Positions 1 to 8,327 of a DNA stretch of 64,000 bases are shown piece by piece. Source of the DNA: Gordonia tangerina (GTDB lineage: Bacteria; Actinomycetota; Actinomycetes; Mycobacteriales; Mycobacteriaceae); NCBI RefSeq assembly GCF_021556435.1, contig NZ_JAKGCU010000001.1, positions 124,001 to 188,000 of the forward strand, written 5' to 3'. Below the pieces are notes generated by a model. That model worked only from the letters and a program-made list of their open reading frames with translations. It was not told the origin of the DNA and did not search any database. Positions within the stretch are counted from its first letter, which is position 1. Each line of letters opens with the position of its first letter. The translations under genes and the position numbers were made by a program.

Positions 1-333
1 GGATTCACCGGTCGGTCCGGTACCCAGGTCGACTCGGTGGATCAGCACCAACCCGAGGCCGTTGAGCACCGCGACCACCGGCAGCAGCAGCGGATCGGCG
101 TGTGGGGCGTAGCGCCGCACCACCAGGTGCGCGACGCCGAAGAGCACCGTGTAGGCGGCGACGTACTTCGCCAGATCCCAGGTGAGGCTCTGTTCCTGGG
201 CGGACTGCACGATGAGCAGCGCCACGGTCACCAGGCCGATGGCGAACCCGAGCAGCAGCATCTCGGCGGTGCGGCCGGTCTGTTCGGGAGGTTGGCGCGG
301 CGGAGCGTGAACGGTCGCGGACGGTTGACTCAT
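1..333 (-). CDS. rodA: FtsW/RodA-family peptidoglycan polymerase, N-terminal part
   Basis: The reverse strand is open from an ATG at 333 to the window edge, giving the first 111 residues of a SEDS-family membrane glycosyltransferase that makes peptidoglycan strands during elongation or division. Visible are a short polar N-terminus rich in Pro/Gln, then at least three hydrophobic segments (starting near residue 25 with EMLLLGFAIGLVTVALLIV). The start codon follows the pstP stop directly (stop at 334-336), so the two are certainly co-transcribed. Identification rests on the N-terminus plus gene order: in mycobacteria pstP is followed by rodA, pbpA, pknA and pknB. The catalytic extracellular loop lies outside the window. 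Confidence 0.85.
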   Translation of the reverse strand, partial: MSQPSATVHAPPRQPPEQTGRTAEMLLLGFAIGLVTVALLIVQSAQEQSLTWDLAKYVAAYTVLFGVAHLVVRRYAPHADPLLLPVVAVLNGLGLVLIHRVDLGTGPTGES

Positions 334-1797
334 CTAGTGGCCCCGGCAGATCTTGTTGCCGTCATTGTCGTATTGGGGTGCCAGCGACGACGACGTGGTC
401 GAGGCGGGCGTGGACGACGCCGGCGATGGGGCCGGTGGGGTGGCGGGTGTCGGGGAGGGCCGAGGGGCCGGCTGACCGGGCACCGGCGCGGGTGTCGGGG
501 TGGGCTCGGGCAGCGGTTCCGGGCACAGCGGCAGGAAGTTGAGCGCCTCGACGCGGTCCTCGGCGTCGGACAGCGGCATGTTGCGGATCGACTTGCCCTC
601 GACGGCGTTGCGATCGAGTTCGGCCAGATCCGACGTCTGCAGCGGCGTGCAGGTGTCTGAGGTGTCGTATTCGACGAACTCCACCTGCGGCTGTTCCTGG
701 TCGAGACCGGTTACGCACACCGATTGGTTGGCTGAACTGAGGTCGAGGAACAGCACCTTGTCCGGCGAGCCCTGGAAGATCACCACCTCGTTGTTCTCGG
801 CGCCCACGTAGTAGCTGTTGCGCACCATCGCCCGGGTGATGAACGCACCCACAATGATGAGAGCGATCACGGCCACCGCGGTCCCGGCGAACACCCAACG
901 GCGCCACGGTCGGTGCGGCGGTGCCTGATCGTCGTCGGCCATGATGGTGGGACGTTGCGGTTTCTCGGCCGGTGGCCGCAGGGCGGCTGCGCGTCCGGCC
1001 GCGGTTGCCGGGTTGGGCGTGTAGCCCTCGTCATCGCCACCGGCGGCGCCGCCGACGATGGGTCGCGAATCGCCGTACTCGGTGTCGACGACGTCGGCGA
1101 CGATGACGGTCACATTGTCGGGACCGCCACCACGCAACGCCAGTTCGATGAGCCGGTCGGCGCATTCCTTGTAGTCGGTGATGGATCCGAGGGTGTCGGC
1201 GAGGGTCTCCTCGCTCACCACGTCGGACAGGCCGTCGCTGCACAGCAGGTAGCGGTCGCCGGCGCGGGCTTCCCGGATGGTCAGCGTCGGCTCCACCTCC
1301 TGACCGGTGAGCGCCCGCATGATCAGCGAACGCTGCGGGTGGGTGTGGGCCTGTTCGGCGGTGATGCGGCCCTCGTCGACGAGGGTCTGCACGAACGTGT
1401 CGTCGCGGGTGATCTGGGTGAGCTGGTCGTCGCGGTACAGGTAGCCGCGGGAGTCACCGATGTGGCACAGGCCGATACGGCTGCCCGCGAACAGGATCGC
1501 GGTGAGGGTGGTGCCCATGCCCTCGAGTTCGGGGGAGTGCTCCACTTGGGCGGCGATGGCCGCGTTGCCGTTGTGGGTGGCGCGATCGAGCTGGGCCAGC
1601 AGATCGCCGCCGGGCTCGTCGTCGTCGAGGCTGCGCAGCGCCTGGATCACCAGCTGGCTGGCGACCTCCCCGGCCGCGTGACCGCCCATGCCGTCGGCGA
1701 GCGCCAGCAGCCGGGCACCGGCGTACACGGAGTCCTCGTTGTTCGAGCGGACCAGCCCACGGTCGCTTCGCGCGATGTAGCGCAGTACCAGGGTCAC
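334..1797 (-). CDS. pstP: PP2C-type Ser/Thr protein phosphatase PstP
   Basis: 487-residue membrane-anchored phosphatase that reverses PknA/PknB phosphorylation. Residues 1-240 form a PP2C domain: RSNNEDS near residue 20, the metal-binding ALADGMGGHAAGE near 33-45, GDSRGYLYR near 118, and CSDGLSD near 188. A Pro/Ala-rich linker follows, then one membrane helix (about 300-320, VFAGTAVAVIALIIVGAF), and an extracellular C-terminus ending in a Pro/Ser/Thr-rich tail. Mycobacterial PstP has the same plan at about 510 residues. Start is GTG at 1797; its GTGA overlaps the fhaB stop, so translation is probably coupled. The gene sits in the conserved fhaA-fhaB-pstP-rodA order. Confidence 0.95.
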   Translation of the reverse strand: MTLVLRYIARSDRGLVRSNNEDSVYAGARLLALADGMGGHAAGEVASQLVIQALRSLDDDEPGGDLLAQLDRATHNGNAAIAAQVEHSPELEGMGTTLTAILFAGSRIGLCHIGDSRGYLYRDDQLTQITRDDTFVQTLVDEGRITAEQAHTHPQRSLIMRALTGQEVEPTLTIREARAGDRYLLCSDGLSDVVSEETLADTLGSITDYKECADRLIELALRGGGPDNVTVIVADVVDTEYGDSRPIVGGAAGGDDEGYTPNPATAAGRAAALRPPAEKPQRPTIMADDDQAPPHRPWRRWVFAGTAVAVIALIIVGAFITRAMVRNSYYVGAENNEVVIFQGSPDKVLFLDLSSANQSVCVTGLDQEQPQVEFVEYDTSDTCTPLQTSDLAELDRNAVEGKSIRNMPLSDAEDRVEALNFLPLCPEPLPEPTPTPAPVPGQPAPRPSPTPATPPAPSPASSTPASTTSSSLAPQYDNDGNKICRGH

Positions 1798-2261
1798 GGG
1801 CGCAACTCGATCACGGTCTTGCCGATCCTGATCGGCGTGCTCAGCGGAACCCGCACCGCGGTGGTGACCTTGGAGCGGTCAAGGTAGGTGCCGTTGGTGG
1901 AGCCGAGGTCTTCGACGTACCAGTCGTCGCCGCGCCGCGACAGCCGCGCGTGCCGTTCGGATGCGTAGTCGTCGGTGAGGACCAGCGTCGAGTCGTCGGC
2001 GCGTCCGAGCAGCACCGGTTGGGTGCCCAGCGTGATCCGGGTGTTGGCCAGCGCGCCCTGGGTCACCACCAGGTACCGCGCGGAGCCGCGGGCCGTACGC
2101 GCGCTCGACCGATCCCTTTTGTCGCCGCGCGTATAGCGCGCCAAGCGGCTGCCGCCGGCAGACGCGATGTCGGCGCGCAGGGTTCGGATGACGGCGTACA
2201 CGAACAGCCAGAGCAGCAGCAAGAACCCAATTCGGGTCAGCTGCAGCACCAAGCCCTGCAT
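1794..2261 (-). CDS. fhaB: FHA-domain membrane protein FhaB (FipA)
   Basis: 155-residue protein with an N-terminal membrane helix (residues about 3-27, QGLVLQLTRIGFLLLLWLFV) and a C-terminal forkhead-associated domain (about 75-150) that binds phosphothreonine. FHA signature residues are visible: the LLGRADDSTLVL strand, SERHARLSR and DLGSTNGTYLD. In mycobacteria this protein is a PknA/PknB substrate linking FtsZ and FtsQ at the septum. ATG at 2261. It is preceded by 180 bp without a gene after fhaA and overlaps pstP by 4 bp. Length and order match the family closely. Confidence 0.95.
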   Translation of the reverse strand: MQGLVLQLTRIGFLLLLWLFVYAVIRTLRADIASAGGSRLARYTRGDKRDRSSARTARGSARYLVVTQGALANTRITLGTQPVLLGRADDSTLVLTDDYASERHARLSRRGDDWYVEDLGSTNGTYLDRSKVTTAVRVPLSTPIRIGKTVIELRP

Positions 2262-2440
2262 CTAAGTGTTCACCTCCAGCGCCATCACTTCTCGGCCCAC
2301 GCGTTCCACCCCGGGCGCCGGTCGTACAAACGGACCCGACTGCATCTTATGGGCAGACTGAGTTTTCGCCTGCATTGAGATGTGACAGTTCAGTATCAAC
2401 GCCCGGTCGCCTGGTGAGCGACCGGGTGAATGCGTGGTGA

Positions 2441-3679
2441 CTACTGGAACCGGACAGTGATGTCGGAGTGGCCCACGCGGATACGGTCACCGTCGGCGAG
2501 TTCCCAGCTGCTGACCTGCAGGTCGTTGACGGTGGTGCCGTTGGTGGAGTTCAGATCCGTCAGCATCGCCACGGAGCCGTCCCAGCGGATCTCCACATGC
2601 CGGCGCGACACGCCGGTGTCGGGCAGCCGGAACTGGGCGTCCTGGCCGCGCCCGATGATGTTGGAGCCCTCCCGCAGCTGGAAGGTGCGGTTGCTGCCGT
2701 CCTCGAGAAGCAGGGTGATCGCCGCGGGCGCGTACCCCGGCCGGCCGTAGCCCTGGTCGTAACCGCCCTGGCCGTAGCCGTAGGCGGGCTGACCGTAGCC
2801 CTGCTGCTGGTAGTCACCCGGCTGGTAGTCGTAGGCCTGCTGGTAGCCACCCTGGTCGTAACCGCCCTGCTGGTAGCCCTGCTCGTAGCCGGGCTGGGCG
2901 TAGGCCTGGTCGGCATAGCTCTGGCCGTAGTTCTGGTCGGCGTAGGCCTGGTCGTAGCCGCCCTGCTGGGCGTAGGCCGGGTCGTAACCCTGCTGATAGC
3001 CCTGGTCATATCCGGGCTGTCCGTAGCCCTGCTGTGCGTATCCCTGGTCGGCGTAGCCCTGCTGGCCGTAGCCCTGGGGATAGCCGCCGGCCTGCTGGTA
3101 GTCGTAGCCACCCTGCTGGCCACCCTGGTCATACGCCGGGTCGGTCCCCCTGCGCTGGTCATATCCGGGGTTGTTGGTCATCTGTGGGGCTCCTACTTGT
3201 CGATGTGCACTTTCGGGGTGCTGCTCTGCCTGGGGTGCGTGCGGCGCCGACGGTGCCTGCGCTGCGGGTGGATCTTGTCGGCCGGGCGACATCGGTCTGG
3301 GTCGGGCATCCGGATTCACCGATCCGTGGGCACGGAAGATACCGGTATGCAATGACGGGGACTCGTCGAACTCTACGACGACCCGGCCGTAGGTTTGCCA
3401 GCCGTTGTCGGAGATGAAGTTCTCGAGGTGCTTGGAGAAGGTCTTGCGGTTCAGTTCGTACTCGGCCGCCACGTGCTTGAAGTCGGTGGAACTGAGCTGC
3501 AATCGATAGCTGTTGGGGGCCAGGATCGCGCCGTCACCGAGATCGCGCAGACCCTCCTGCGCCTCGCGCTGTAGTCCGTTCTCGATCTCCTGCGGTGCGA
3601 CCTGGCCGCCGAAGACACGCGCGAAGCTGTCGTCGACCGCGCCCTCCAGCTTGCGTTCGATACGCTGCAAAATACCCAC
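2441..3679 (-). CDS. fhaA: FHA-domain protein FhaA with Tyr/Gly/Gln-rich central repeats
   Basis: 412 residues from a GTG at 3679, preceded by a strong AAGGGAGGG ribosome binding site at about 3686-3694; the longer reading frame to 3787 lacks this support and the family start (Met-Gly-x-Leu-Gln-Arg-x-Glu-Arg-Lys-Leu-Glu) fits here. The N-terminal 120 residues are a DUF3662 domain. Residues about 150-310 are low-complexity, built from imperfect repeats of the type [15 protein letters not shown]. The C-terminal ~90 residues are an FHA domain ([31 protein letters not shown]). In mycobacteria FhaA binds the phosphorylated pseudokinase domain of MviN and restrains peptidoglycan synthesis. Confidence 0.93.
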   Translation of the reverse strand: MGILQRIERKLEGAVDDSFARVFGGQVAPQEIENGLQREAQEGLRDLGDGAILAPNSYRLQLSSTDFKHVAAEYELNRKTFSKHLENFISDNGWQTYGRVVVEFDESPSLHTGIFRAHGSVNPDARPRPMSPGRQDPPAAQAPSAPHAPQAEQHPESAHRQVGAPQMTNNPGYDQRRGTDPAYDQGGQQGGYDYQQAGGYPQGYGQQGYADQGYAQQGYGQPGYDQGYQQGYDPAYAQQGGYDQAYADQNYGQSYADQAYAQPGYEQGYQQGGYDQGGYQQAYDYQPGDYQQQGYGQPAYGYGQGGYDQGYGRPGYAPAAITLLLEDGSNRTFQLREGSNIIGRGQDAQFRLPDTGVSRRHVEIRWDGSVAMLTDLNSTNGTTVNDLQVSSWELADGDRIRVGHSDITVRFQ

Positions 3680-3916
3680 CGGCGACCCTCCCTTCGCGGC
3701 TTGCTGCACACGGTCGTGGCGTGTCGCCGTGCGTATGGCCTTGATAGATGATACCGATTCTGACCATTTAGCCTGGGTCGACGTCAATGCAGCAACGTTC
3801 GCAACATCAGCAACAGCGACGTCGTGGTGTTCACCCTACCTGCCACACCGTCGCTGACCAGCGCATACGGGTGTATTTCCGATCACGAACCGATACATCC
3901 ACGTCCACAAACCCCG

Positions 3917-4080
3917 TCGAGTGGGCGCCATGTCCCGTCGACTGGGCGCTGTTTTTCGTTGAGTGGGTACGCGGCGGCGAGCTCGCGAGCGGTCGTCGGT
4001 CCCTGAGGAGCGAGCTTGCGAGTGACACGAAGGGCGCCCCGTCGACTGGGCGCTGGTTTCCGTCGGCTGGGTCCTCACGC
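3917..4080. repeat. Cluster of short imperfect repeats between fhaA and tRNA-Leu
   Basis: The 464-bp gap between fhaA and the tRNA holds no convincing gene. It contains at least four copies of a motif close to CCCGTCGASTGGGCGC (near 3917, 3937, 3952 and 4039, the third diverged), followed by a variant CCGTCGGCTGGGTCC near 4057. Inside lies a second element, GGTCCCTGAGGAGC to CACGAAGGG (3998-4034), which recurs at 42159. These look like intergenic palindromic repeats rather than protein-coding sequence. Confidence 0.6.
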
Positions 4081-4143
4081 GACGCGTTTTGCTTCCGCCC
4101 CGTACCCCTTGCTATCGTTCTCGGGTCTCACGCAGACAGCCAC

Positions 4144-4229
4144 GGGCGAGTGGCGGAATGGCAGACGCGCTGGCTTCAGGTGCCAGTGTCCTTCGGGACG
4201 TGGGGGTTCAAGTCCCCCTTCGCCCACCA
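4144..4229 (+). tRNA. tRNA-Leu (anticodon CAG)
   Basis: A full class II tRNA with encoded CCA. The acceptor stem GGGCGAG (4144-4150) pairs with TTCGCCC (4219-4225), followed by discriminator A and CCA (4227-4229). The anticodon loop reads TTCAGGT with CAG at 4177-4179; the long variable arm (GTCCTTCGGGAC) and the TPsiC arm GGGGGTTCAAGTCCCCC are clear. It decodes CUG, the main leucine codon in this GC-rich genome. Confidence 0.97.
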
Positions 4230-4257
4230 TGAGCGGGAAACCGCAAGTAAGAATACG

Positions 4258-4285
4258 AAGCCGCAGTTCCTTGGGACTGCGGCTT
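4258..4285 (+). terminator. Hairpin terminator after tRNA-Leu
   Basis: Perfect 10-bp stem AAGCCGCAGT / ACTGCGGCTT with an 8-nt loop, 28 nt after the tRNA 3' end. There is only a short T run after it, which is usual for actinobacterial terminators. Confidence 0.75.
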
Positions 4286-4503
4286 TGTCCTTGGCTGTGC
4301 CCCACCGGTCCGAGACGGCCAAAGGGCGGACCAGACCGCCGAACGTGACAAGCGTGCTCCAAGCGCTGCTCGTGCGTCGGGTGAACGACTCGAACAGCAG
4401 AATCCGCCCCGGCACATTGCCCGAGAAGAACTGCAGCGCTTACGCTTCGACGCCAACGTTGCACGCGGCCGAACAGAGGCCAGGTCAAACCGCGTACTTC
4501 CCG

Positions 4504-5609
4504 TCACCGCCGCCGCGTCGCGACGATGGTGAACGGCTCGGGTCGCAGCGTGGCCCGTTCACGCATGGACAGTTGCGTGGCGGGGTCCGCCAGGTGCAGC
4601 CGGAACCGCGAGATGAGCGCAGCGATGAGCAACGTCGTCTCGTGCAACGCGAATTGGCGGCCGATACACGAGCGCGGGCCGGTTCCCCATGGCGCGAAGT
4701 ACTTGTCCGAGCTGGCGGTGAGCCGCTCGCCGACGAACCGGTCGGCCCGGAAGGTGTCGGCGTCGTCGCCCCACACCTCCGGGTCCCGTTGCGCGGCAAG
4801 GGATAGGACACCTGATCGCGCACGTTGTCCAGCGGCAGGCTGGCACCGGTCTCGAGGTCGGGAGTGCTCAGCATGAGCCCGAGCAGGTCGGTGGTGTCGA
4901 TGTCGCCCGCCCGCTGCCTGTCCTCGATGATGGTTTCCACGTATCGGCGGGCGGTCGCGACGTCGCGGTGGCGGCCGGGGGCACTGAGCATCTCTCGGAT
5001 CGGGCCGATGATGGGTAGATCGTTGGTCGACTCGCTCGCCCAGGTGAGTGCACGGCCGAGCGCCTCGAGGAACTCCTCGGTCCCGGTCACCGCTTGACCG
5101 GTGTCGCCCAGCAAGCCCATCCGTTGGGAGAACCCGGCTCGGCCGATCACTTCGAGAGTGGCGGCGGTCATGTCCTGATGCACATCGACCGTAGGTTCCT
5201 TCTCCCATTGGGCCGACAGGTCGGCTGCGACGCTGGCCATCGCATCGTGATAGGTCCGCATCGCAGTCTGGGAGAAACCCGGTGTGAGGATGCGCCGGGC
5301 CTGACCCCACAGCGGGTCCTTCGTCTTCGCGGTGAACAGGCCGGCGCCGGCCACCTCCCGCAGCTTTGCCAGAGGCCCGACGAGTGCTCGGCCCCAGTTC
5401 CGTTCGTCGAGGGTCTGATTGGCGAGTTTCGCGCCGCCGACCACGATCAGCCGCTCACCCAGCAGCAGGCGTTGAAAGATCGGTCCCAGTTCGCGGGTCA
5501 ATTCGGTCTCGTGCTGGGTGGGCTTGTGGCGATCGACCGAGGTCACGTCGCCGAGGACGGGGATGCGGCCGGCAGGGTGTGGCAGTTCGCTCAGCGGCTG
5601 TGGCGTCAC
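4504..5609 (-). pseudogene. CYP102-like cytochrome P450, internal deletion with frameshift
   Basis: The N-terminal ~270 residues read as a fatty-acid-hydroxylase type P450 (PHPAGRIPVLGD, then LGPIFQRLLLGERLIVVGG, FTAKTKDPLWGQARRILTPGFS), like the heme domain of CYP102/P450-BM3. The frame is lost at about 4797-4812, and the C-terminal third resumes one frame over: AQRDPEVWGDDADTFRADRF, then the heme loop FAPWGTGPRSCIGRQFA with the Cys ligand. The I-helix (AGHETT) and the K-helix ExxR motif are absent: the sequence passes from LDNVRDQV straight to the region after ExxR, so roughly 90-100 residues (about 280-300 bp) were deleted. Start is uncertain (GTG at 5609, or ATG at 5669). A working enzyme is not possible from this copy. 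Confidence 0.85.
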
Positions 5610-5841
5610 GACAGCACAGTGTCCCAGAGAGCCGCGAACTGCGCCGTACCGTGCCGTCACGATCTTCACTCGCGCTAGACCGCGTGATAGAGCAATCTCC
5701 CGGAACCCGACAATTCCGAATAATCGTAGTGATCGGAACTGTCCGTGAATTCATCCTTTTAAGCGAACTCGCCACAGCCGACAATTGATACGCTGGCCCA
5801 CGGATATGCCAATGAAGCCAATCCATGGAGGTACCTTTCCG

Positions 5842-6549
5842 ATGCGTCGATTTGTCCGCACCGCGACGGTGGCCAGCGCACTGGGGGCGGCCGCAATGAT
5901 TTCTCCGGCAGTCGCGACGGCAGCACCCGACACCGGCAGCCTCGGGTCGAATCAATGCGCACAGATCTCGGCCGAGAACCAGACCAACGGTTGGGGCAAC
6001 ACCGCGCCCGACGAGCAGGGGCAGGCCGGCACCTACTCGGCGACCAACGTCATCGACACGGACGGATCGTTGGAGCTGAAGACCGACGCGGCGAACAAGC
6101 GCAAAGCGTCCTATCACTCGGCCGGCGGAGTAAAGCTCTCCGACATCCTGGGTAAGCCGCTCACCTTTGAGAGCAAGGGCGGCAACGCCAACTGGCAGAT
6201 CCGTTCCACCGGCGCCGACACCGGCGAAGGCAATGGATTCGTCACCTTTGTGTGGAGCACGAACGCCGAGGATGCAGGCCAGCGCAATGCGACCACTTCC
6301 GATCAGTGGTGGGCCACCCGCGACCTGGGTGACAACTTCCCCCGCGGCACACGTGGCACGCTGCAGGAACTGTCGGATGCGGCGGGCGCGAACACTGTCG
6401 TCGACGACTACGGCATCTCGAGCCAGCCCTCCTCCGTGCCGGACACGGTGTACGTCGACAATGTGACATTCAACGGATGCACCACGAATTTCGCCAAGAC
6501 CGCACCCACCACCGGATTCGGATCTTTGGAGGACATCCTGCCGTTCTGA
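5842..6549 (+). CDS. Secreted protein of unknown function
   Basis: 235 residues from ATG 5842, with GGAGG at 5827-5831. The start at 5785 is rejected because the one at 5842 gives a textbook Sec signal peptide: MRRFVRT, a hydrophobic Ala-rich core, then cleavage near VATAAPDT (residue ~28). The mature part is polar, with two Cys (SNQCAQ near the N-terminus and NGCTTN near the C-terminus) that could form a disulfide. No family was recognised. The gene is monocistronic, divergent from the broken P450 and closed by a strong hairpin at 6580. Confidence 0.75.
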   Translation: MRRFVRTATVASALGAAAMISPAVATAAPDTGSLGSNQCAQISAENQTNGWGNTAPDEQGQAGTYSATNVIDTDGSLELKTDAANKRKASYHSAGGVKLSDILGKPLTFESKGGNANWQIRSTGADTGEGNGFVTFVWSTNAEDAGQRNATTSDQWWATRDLGDNFPRGTRGTLQELSDAAGANTVVDDYGISSQPSSVPDTVYVDNVTFNGCTTNFAKTAPTTGFGSLEDILPF

Positions 6550-6579
6550 TGCACTGACGGTTTCCACGGAATACGCAAA

Positions 6580-6611
6580 GAATGCGGGCCCTCGACACCG
6601 GGCCCGCATTC
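6580..6611 (+). terminator. Strong hairpin terminator
   Basis: Perfect 12-bp stem GAATGCGGGCCC / GGGCCCGCATTC with an 8-nt loop, 30 bp after the secreted-protein stop codon. It can serve both strands: it also lies just past the 3' end of the sortase remnant. Confidence 0.85.
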
Positions 6612-6659
6612 GTTTCGCAGATGTGTCGGATTTTTCCTTTTACCGAAATATGTCGCTCC

Positions 6660-6949
6660 TCACGCTCGTCCTATCGGCGACGCATAGACGAGATAAGCGT
6701 CGTCGGTGGGCTGCCCGTTACGACAAAGCAGGTCACCAGGATCAGTCGCCCGGGCACGGCCTGCCACACCTCGTCGTATCGGGTGAGATTCCACTTCTCG
6801 TAGGTTGTGGTCGCATCGACACGGTACGTGCGTGCGCCGGCGGTGGTGTCGAGCCTGATCTGCGCGCCGGGCTGCACCTGCTGCAGCGGCGCGAAGACCC
6901 CGTCGCCGCTGTGGATGGCCTGGTCGGCGAGGTAGGCGGTGTCGGCCAA
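6660..6949 (-). pseudogene. Sortase remnant (class E/F-like), truncated and frameshifted
   Basis: The reverse strand encodes the C-terminal half of a sortase: AIHSGDGVFAPLQQV, PGAQIRLDTTAGARTYRVD, and RLILVTCF carrying the catalytic Cys. The frame breaks just after TCF; one frame over, RNGQPTDDAYLVYASPIG completes the barrel, which implies a single lost base at about 6730. The N-terminal half, including the signal anchor and catalytic His region, is missing: an in-frame TAG lies just upstream and the next gene's promoter begins there. Only ~95 of the usual 200 or more residues remain. Confidence 0.65.
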
Positions 6950-6993
6950 GATTTCTGCGCGCTACCGTCGGGGAGGTCGTCGAAAGGACAGCA

Positions 6994-7827
6994 ATGCCGT
7001 CGTTCTCCGCAGGCCTGCTCGACCTGGTCCAAAGGCGGACGCTGCTGCCCGGTCGAGTGGAGCGGACCCTGACCGGGCCGGGCCGCGATGTCGCCGGCCT
7101 CACCGTGGTGGTGACCGGGGCGTCGGCCGGGATCGGGAGGGCCACCACACAGTTGCTCGCGCAACGTGGTGCGCGGGTGATCGCGGTGGCACGCCGCGAG
7201 CACGAACTACAGACCCTGTCCGACGAGACGGGAGCGGCGTATCTCGTCTGCGACCTGTCCGATGAGTCCGCGATCGTCGATCTGCTCGCTCAGCTCGCCG
7301 ATCGGAACGTGGACGTACTGGTGAACAACGCCGGGCACTCGATTCGCCGCTCCATCATGGACTCGACCGACCGCCTGCACGACTACCAGCGGACGATGCA
7401 GCTCAACTACTTTGCCGCGGTCCAGCTGAGTCTGGGATTGCTGCCCGGCATGGTCGCCCGTGGCCGCGGGCAGCTGGTGAACGTGTGTACGTGGGCGTTG
7501 ATGGCCAACACGTTTCCCCGGTTCTCCGCGTATGCGGGGTCCAAGAATGCGCTCGCGATCTTCGGACGCAGCCTCAACGCCGAGCGCCCACACCCGAACG
7601 TGCGCGCGACAAATGTGCACTTCCCGCTGGTGCGGACCGAGATGATCTCCCCGACCGCCGAATACGACGTCACCGCGTTGACGGTTGACGACGCGGCGCG
7701 CTGGACTCTGCGGGCGGTGACCCATCAACCCGGCGCGGTCGCGCCCGCGGCATTGCGGGCACTCCTACCGGCGATCGACTACGTCGCCCCGACGGTCGCC
7801 GACCGGGCGATCGCTGCAGTGACCTGA
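6994..7827 (+). CDS. Short-chain dehydrogenase/reductase
   Basis: 277 residues; ATG 6994 with AAAGGA seven bases upstream. A classical SDR: the glycine motif TGASAGIG (41-48) for NAD(P), NNAG in the central strand, and the catalytic YAGSK (Tyr-x-x-x-Lys). A ~35-residue leader before the Rossmann fold (LVQRRTLLPGRVERTLTGPG) resembles mycobacterial SDRs linked to lipid metabolism. Substrate cannot be read from sequence. It is monocistronic, with the 21-residue peptide gene at 7853 converging on its end. Confidence 0.85.
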   Translation: MPSFSAGLLDLVQRRTLLPGRVERTLTGPGRDVAGLTVVVTGASAGIGRATTQLLAQRGARVIAVARREHELQTLSDETGAAYLVCDLSDESAIVDLLAQLADRNVDVLVNNAGHSIRRSIMDSTDRLHDYQRTMQLNYFAAVQLSLGLLPGMVARGRGQLVNVCTWALMANTFPRFSAYAGSKNALAIFGRSLNAERPHPNVRATNVHFPLVRTEMISPTAEYDVTALTVDDAARWTLRAVTHQPGAVAPAALRALLPAIDYVAPTVADRAIAAVT

Positions 7828-7852
7828 CTGCGCCGGCCGGCGGTCTCGACGA

Positions 7853-7918
7853 TCACCAGAGGAAGTTGCCGACGGCGCTGAGAATGCCGTACACGAGATC
7901 GGCGATCAGACTGAACAT
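7853..7918 (-). CDS. 21-residue hydrophobic peptide (copy 1)
   Basis: ATG at 7918, TGA at 7853-7855. The reading frame is Met-Phe-Ser-Leu-Ile-Ala-Asp-Leu-Val-Tyr, then GILSAVGNFLW: a strongly hydrophobic, probably amphipathic helix with one acidic residue. A very good Shine-Dalgarno (GGAGGGAGGTGCGCC) sits right before the start, which argues for real translation. A second gene of identical length and similar character lies 344 bp upstream on the same strand (8262-8327). A CRP-like palindrome lies 40 bp upstream of the start. Function unknown; such peptides can be membrane-active, pore-forming or signalling. Confidence 0.6.
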   Translation of the reverse strand: MFSLIADLVYGILSAVGNFLW

Positions 7919-7958
7919 GGCGCACCTCCCTCCGGTGACCTGGGATTACCCGCGTAAG

Positions 7959-7974
7959 TGTAATCTAGATCACA
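7959..7974. promoter_or_regulatory. CRP/GlxR-like operator
   Basis: TGTAATCTAGATCACA is one base from the consensus TGTGA-N6-TCACA of actinobacterial CRP/GlxR, with a perfect TCTAGA centre. It lies 41-56 bp upstream of the 21-residue peptide gene (reverse strand), a usual place for control. Confidence 0.5.
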
Positions 7975-8261
7975 GCATGGAGCGATGGGCATGCTTTGGT
8001 CGGACGACCCCCTGACCGGGGGTGCCCGAGGGAGCGGGGAGATGGCGAAACGCCCGGACTCACCACCGTTGCGAATACCCCGCCCGAGAACCTTCGGAGT
8101 GAAAAAGGCAAGTCTTCACCCCGAGCGGTTTCGGAGGTGTACTCAGAAATGAGTACGGGATTGATCAGTGAAAAGAGAGTACAGGGGGGGAACGACTCTC
8201 GTTTGCGTTGATCATCACGCAATGTCGGTGAGGCCGGGCGTTCGTACTACCCAATCCAGGC

Positions 8262-8327
8262 TCAGTAGAACTGGCCGAGGAAGGCGAGGGCAGCTCCGAT
8301 GAAATCGTTGAGGATGTCGAACAGCAT
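8262..8327 (-). CDS. 21-residue hydrophobic peptide (copy 2)
   Basis: ATG at 8327, TGA at 8262-8264. The frame is Met-Leu-Phe-Asp-Ile-Leu-Asn-Asp-Phe-Ile, then GAALAFLGQFY. It has the same length as the peptide at 7853 and the same layout: acidic residue(s) in the first third, a GxL/GAAL centre, and an aromatic C-terminus. The Shine-Dalgarno AAAGGAGGTGACAACC is near-perfect. The upstream ~300 bp are unusually AT-rich for this window. No family is recognised; coding status is inferred from the RBS and the twin gene. Confidence 0.6.
   Translation of the reverse strand: MLFDILNDFIGAALAFLGQFY

Noticed and set aside
37-660. Forward 207-codon frame at the left edge
   Set aside because: Antisense to rodA and pstP; low-complexity Arg/Gly translation.
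4144-4229. tRNA-Leu as an integration site for a mobile island
   Set aside because: No duplicate of the tRNA 3' end and no integrase was seen in the window; the conserved pstP/fha block lies directly next to it.
5455-6609. 384-codon reverse open frame over the secreted protein
   Set aside because: It runs through the divergent promoter region and antisense to a gene with a clear signal peptide and RBS.
8000-8110. Possible c-di-AMP (ydaO-type) riboswitch
   Set aside because: Some G-rich segments resemble the motif, but the conserved junction sequences could not be matched and no suitable downstream gene follows on that strand.
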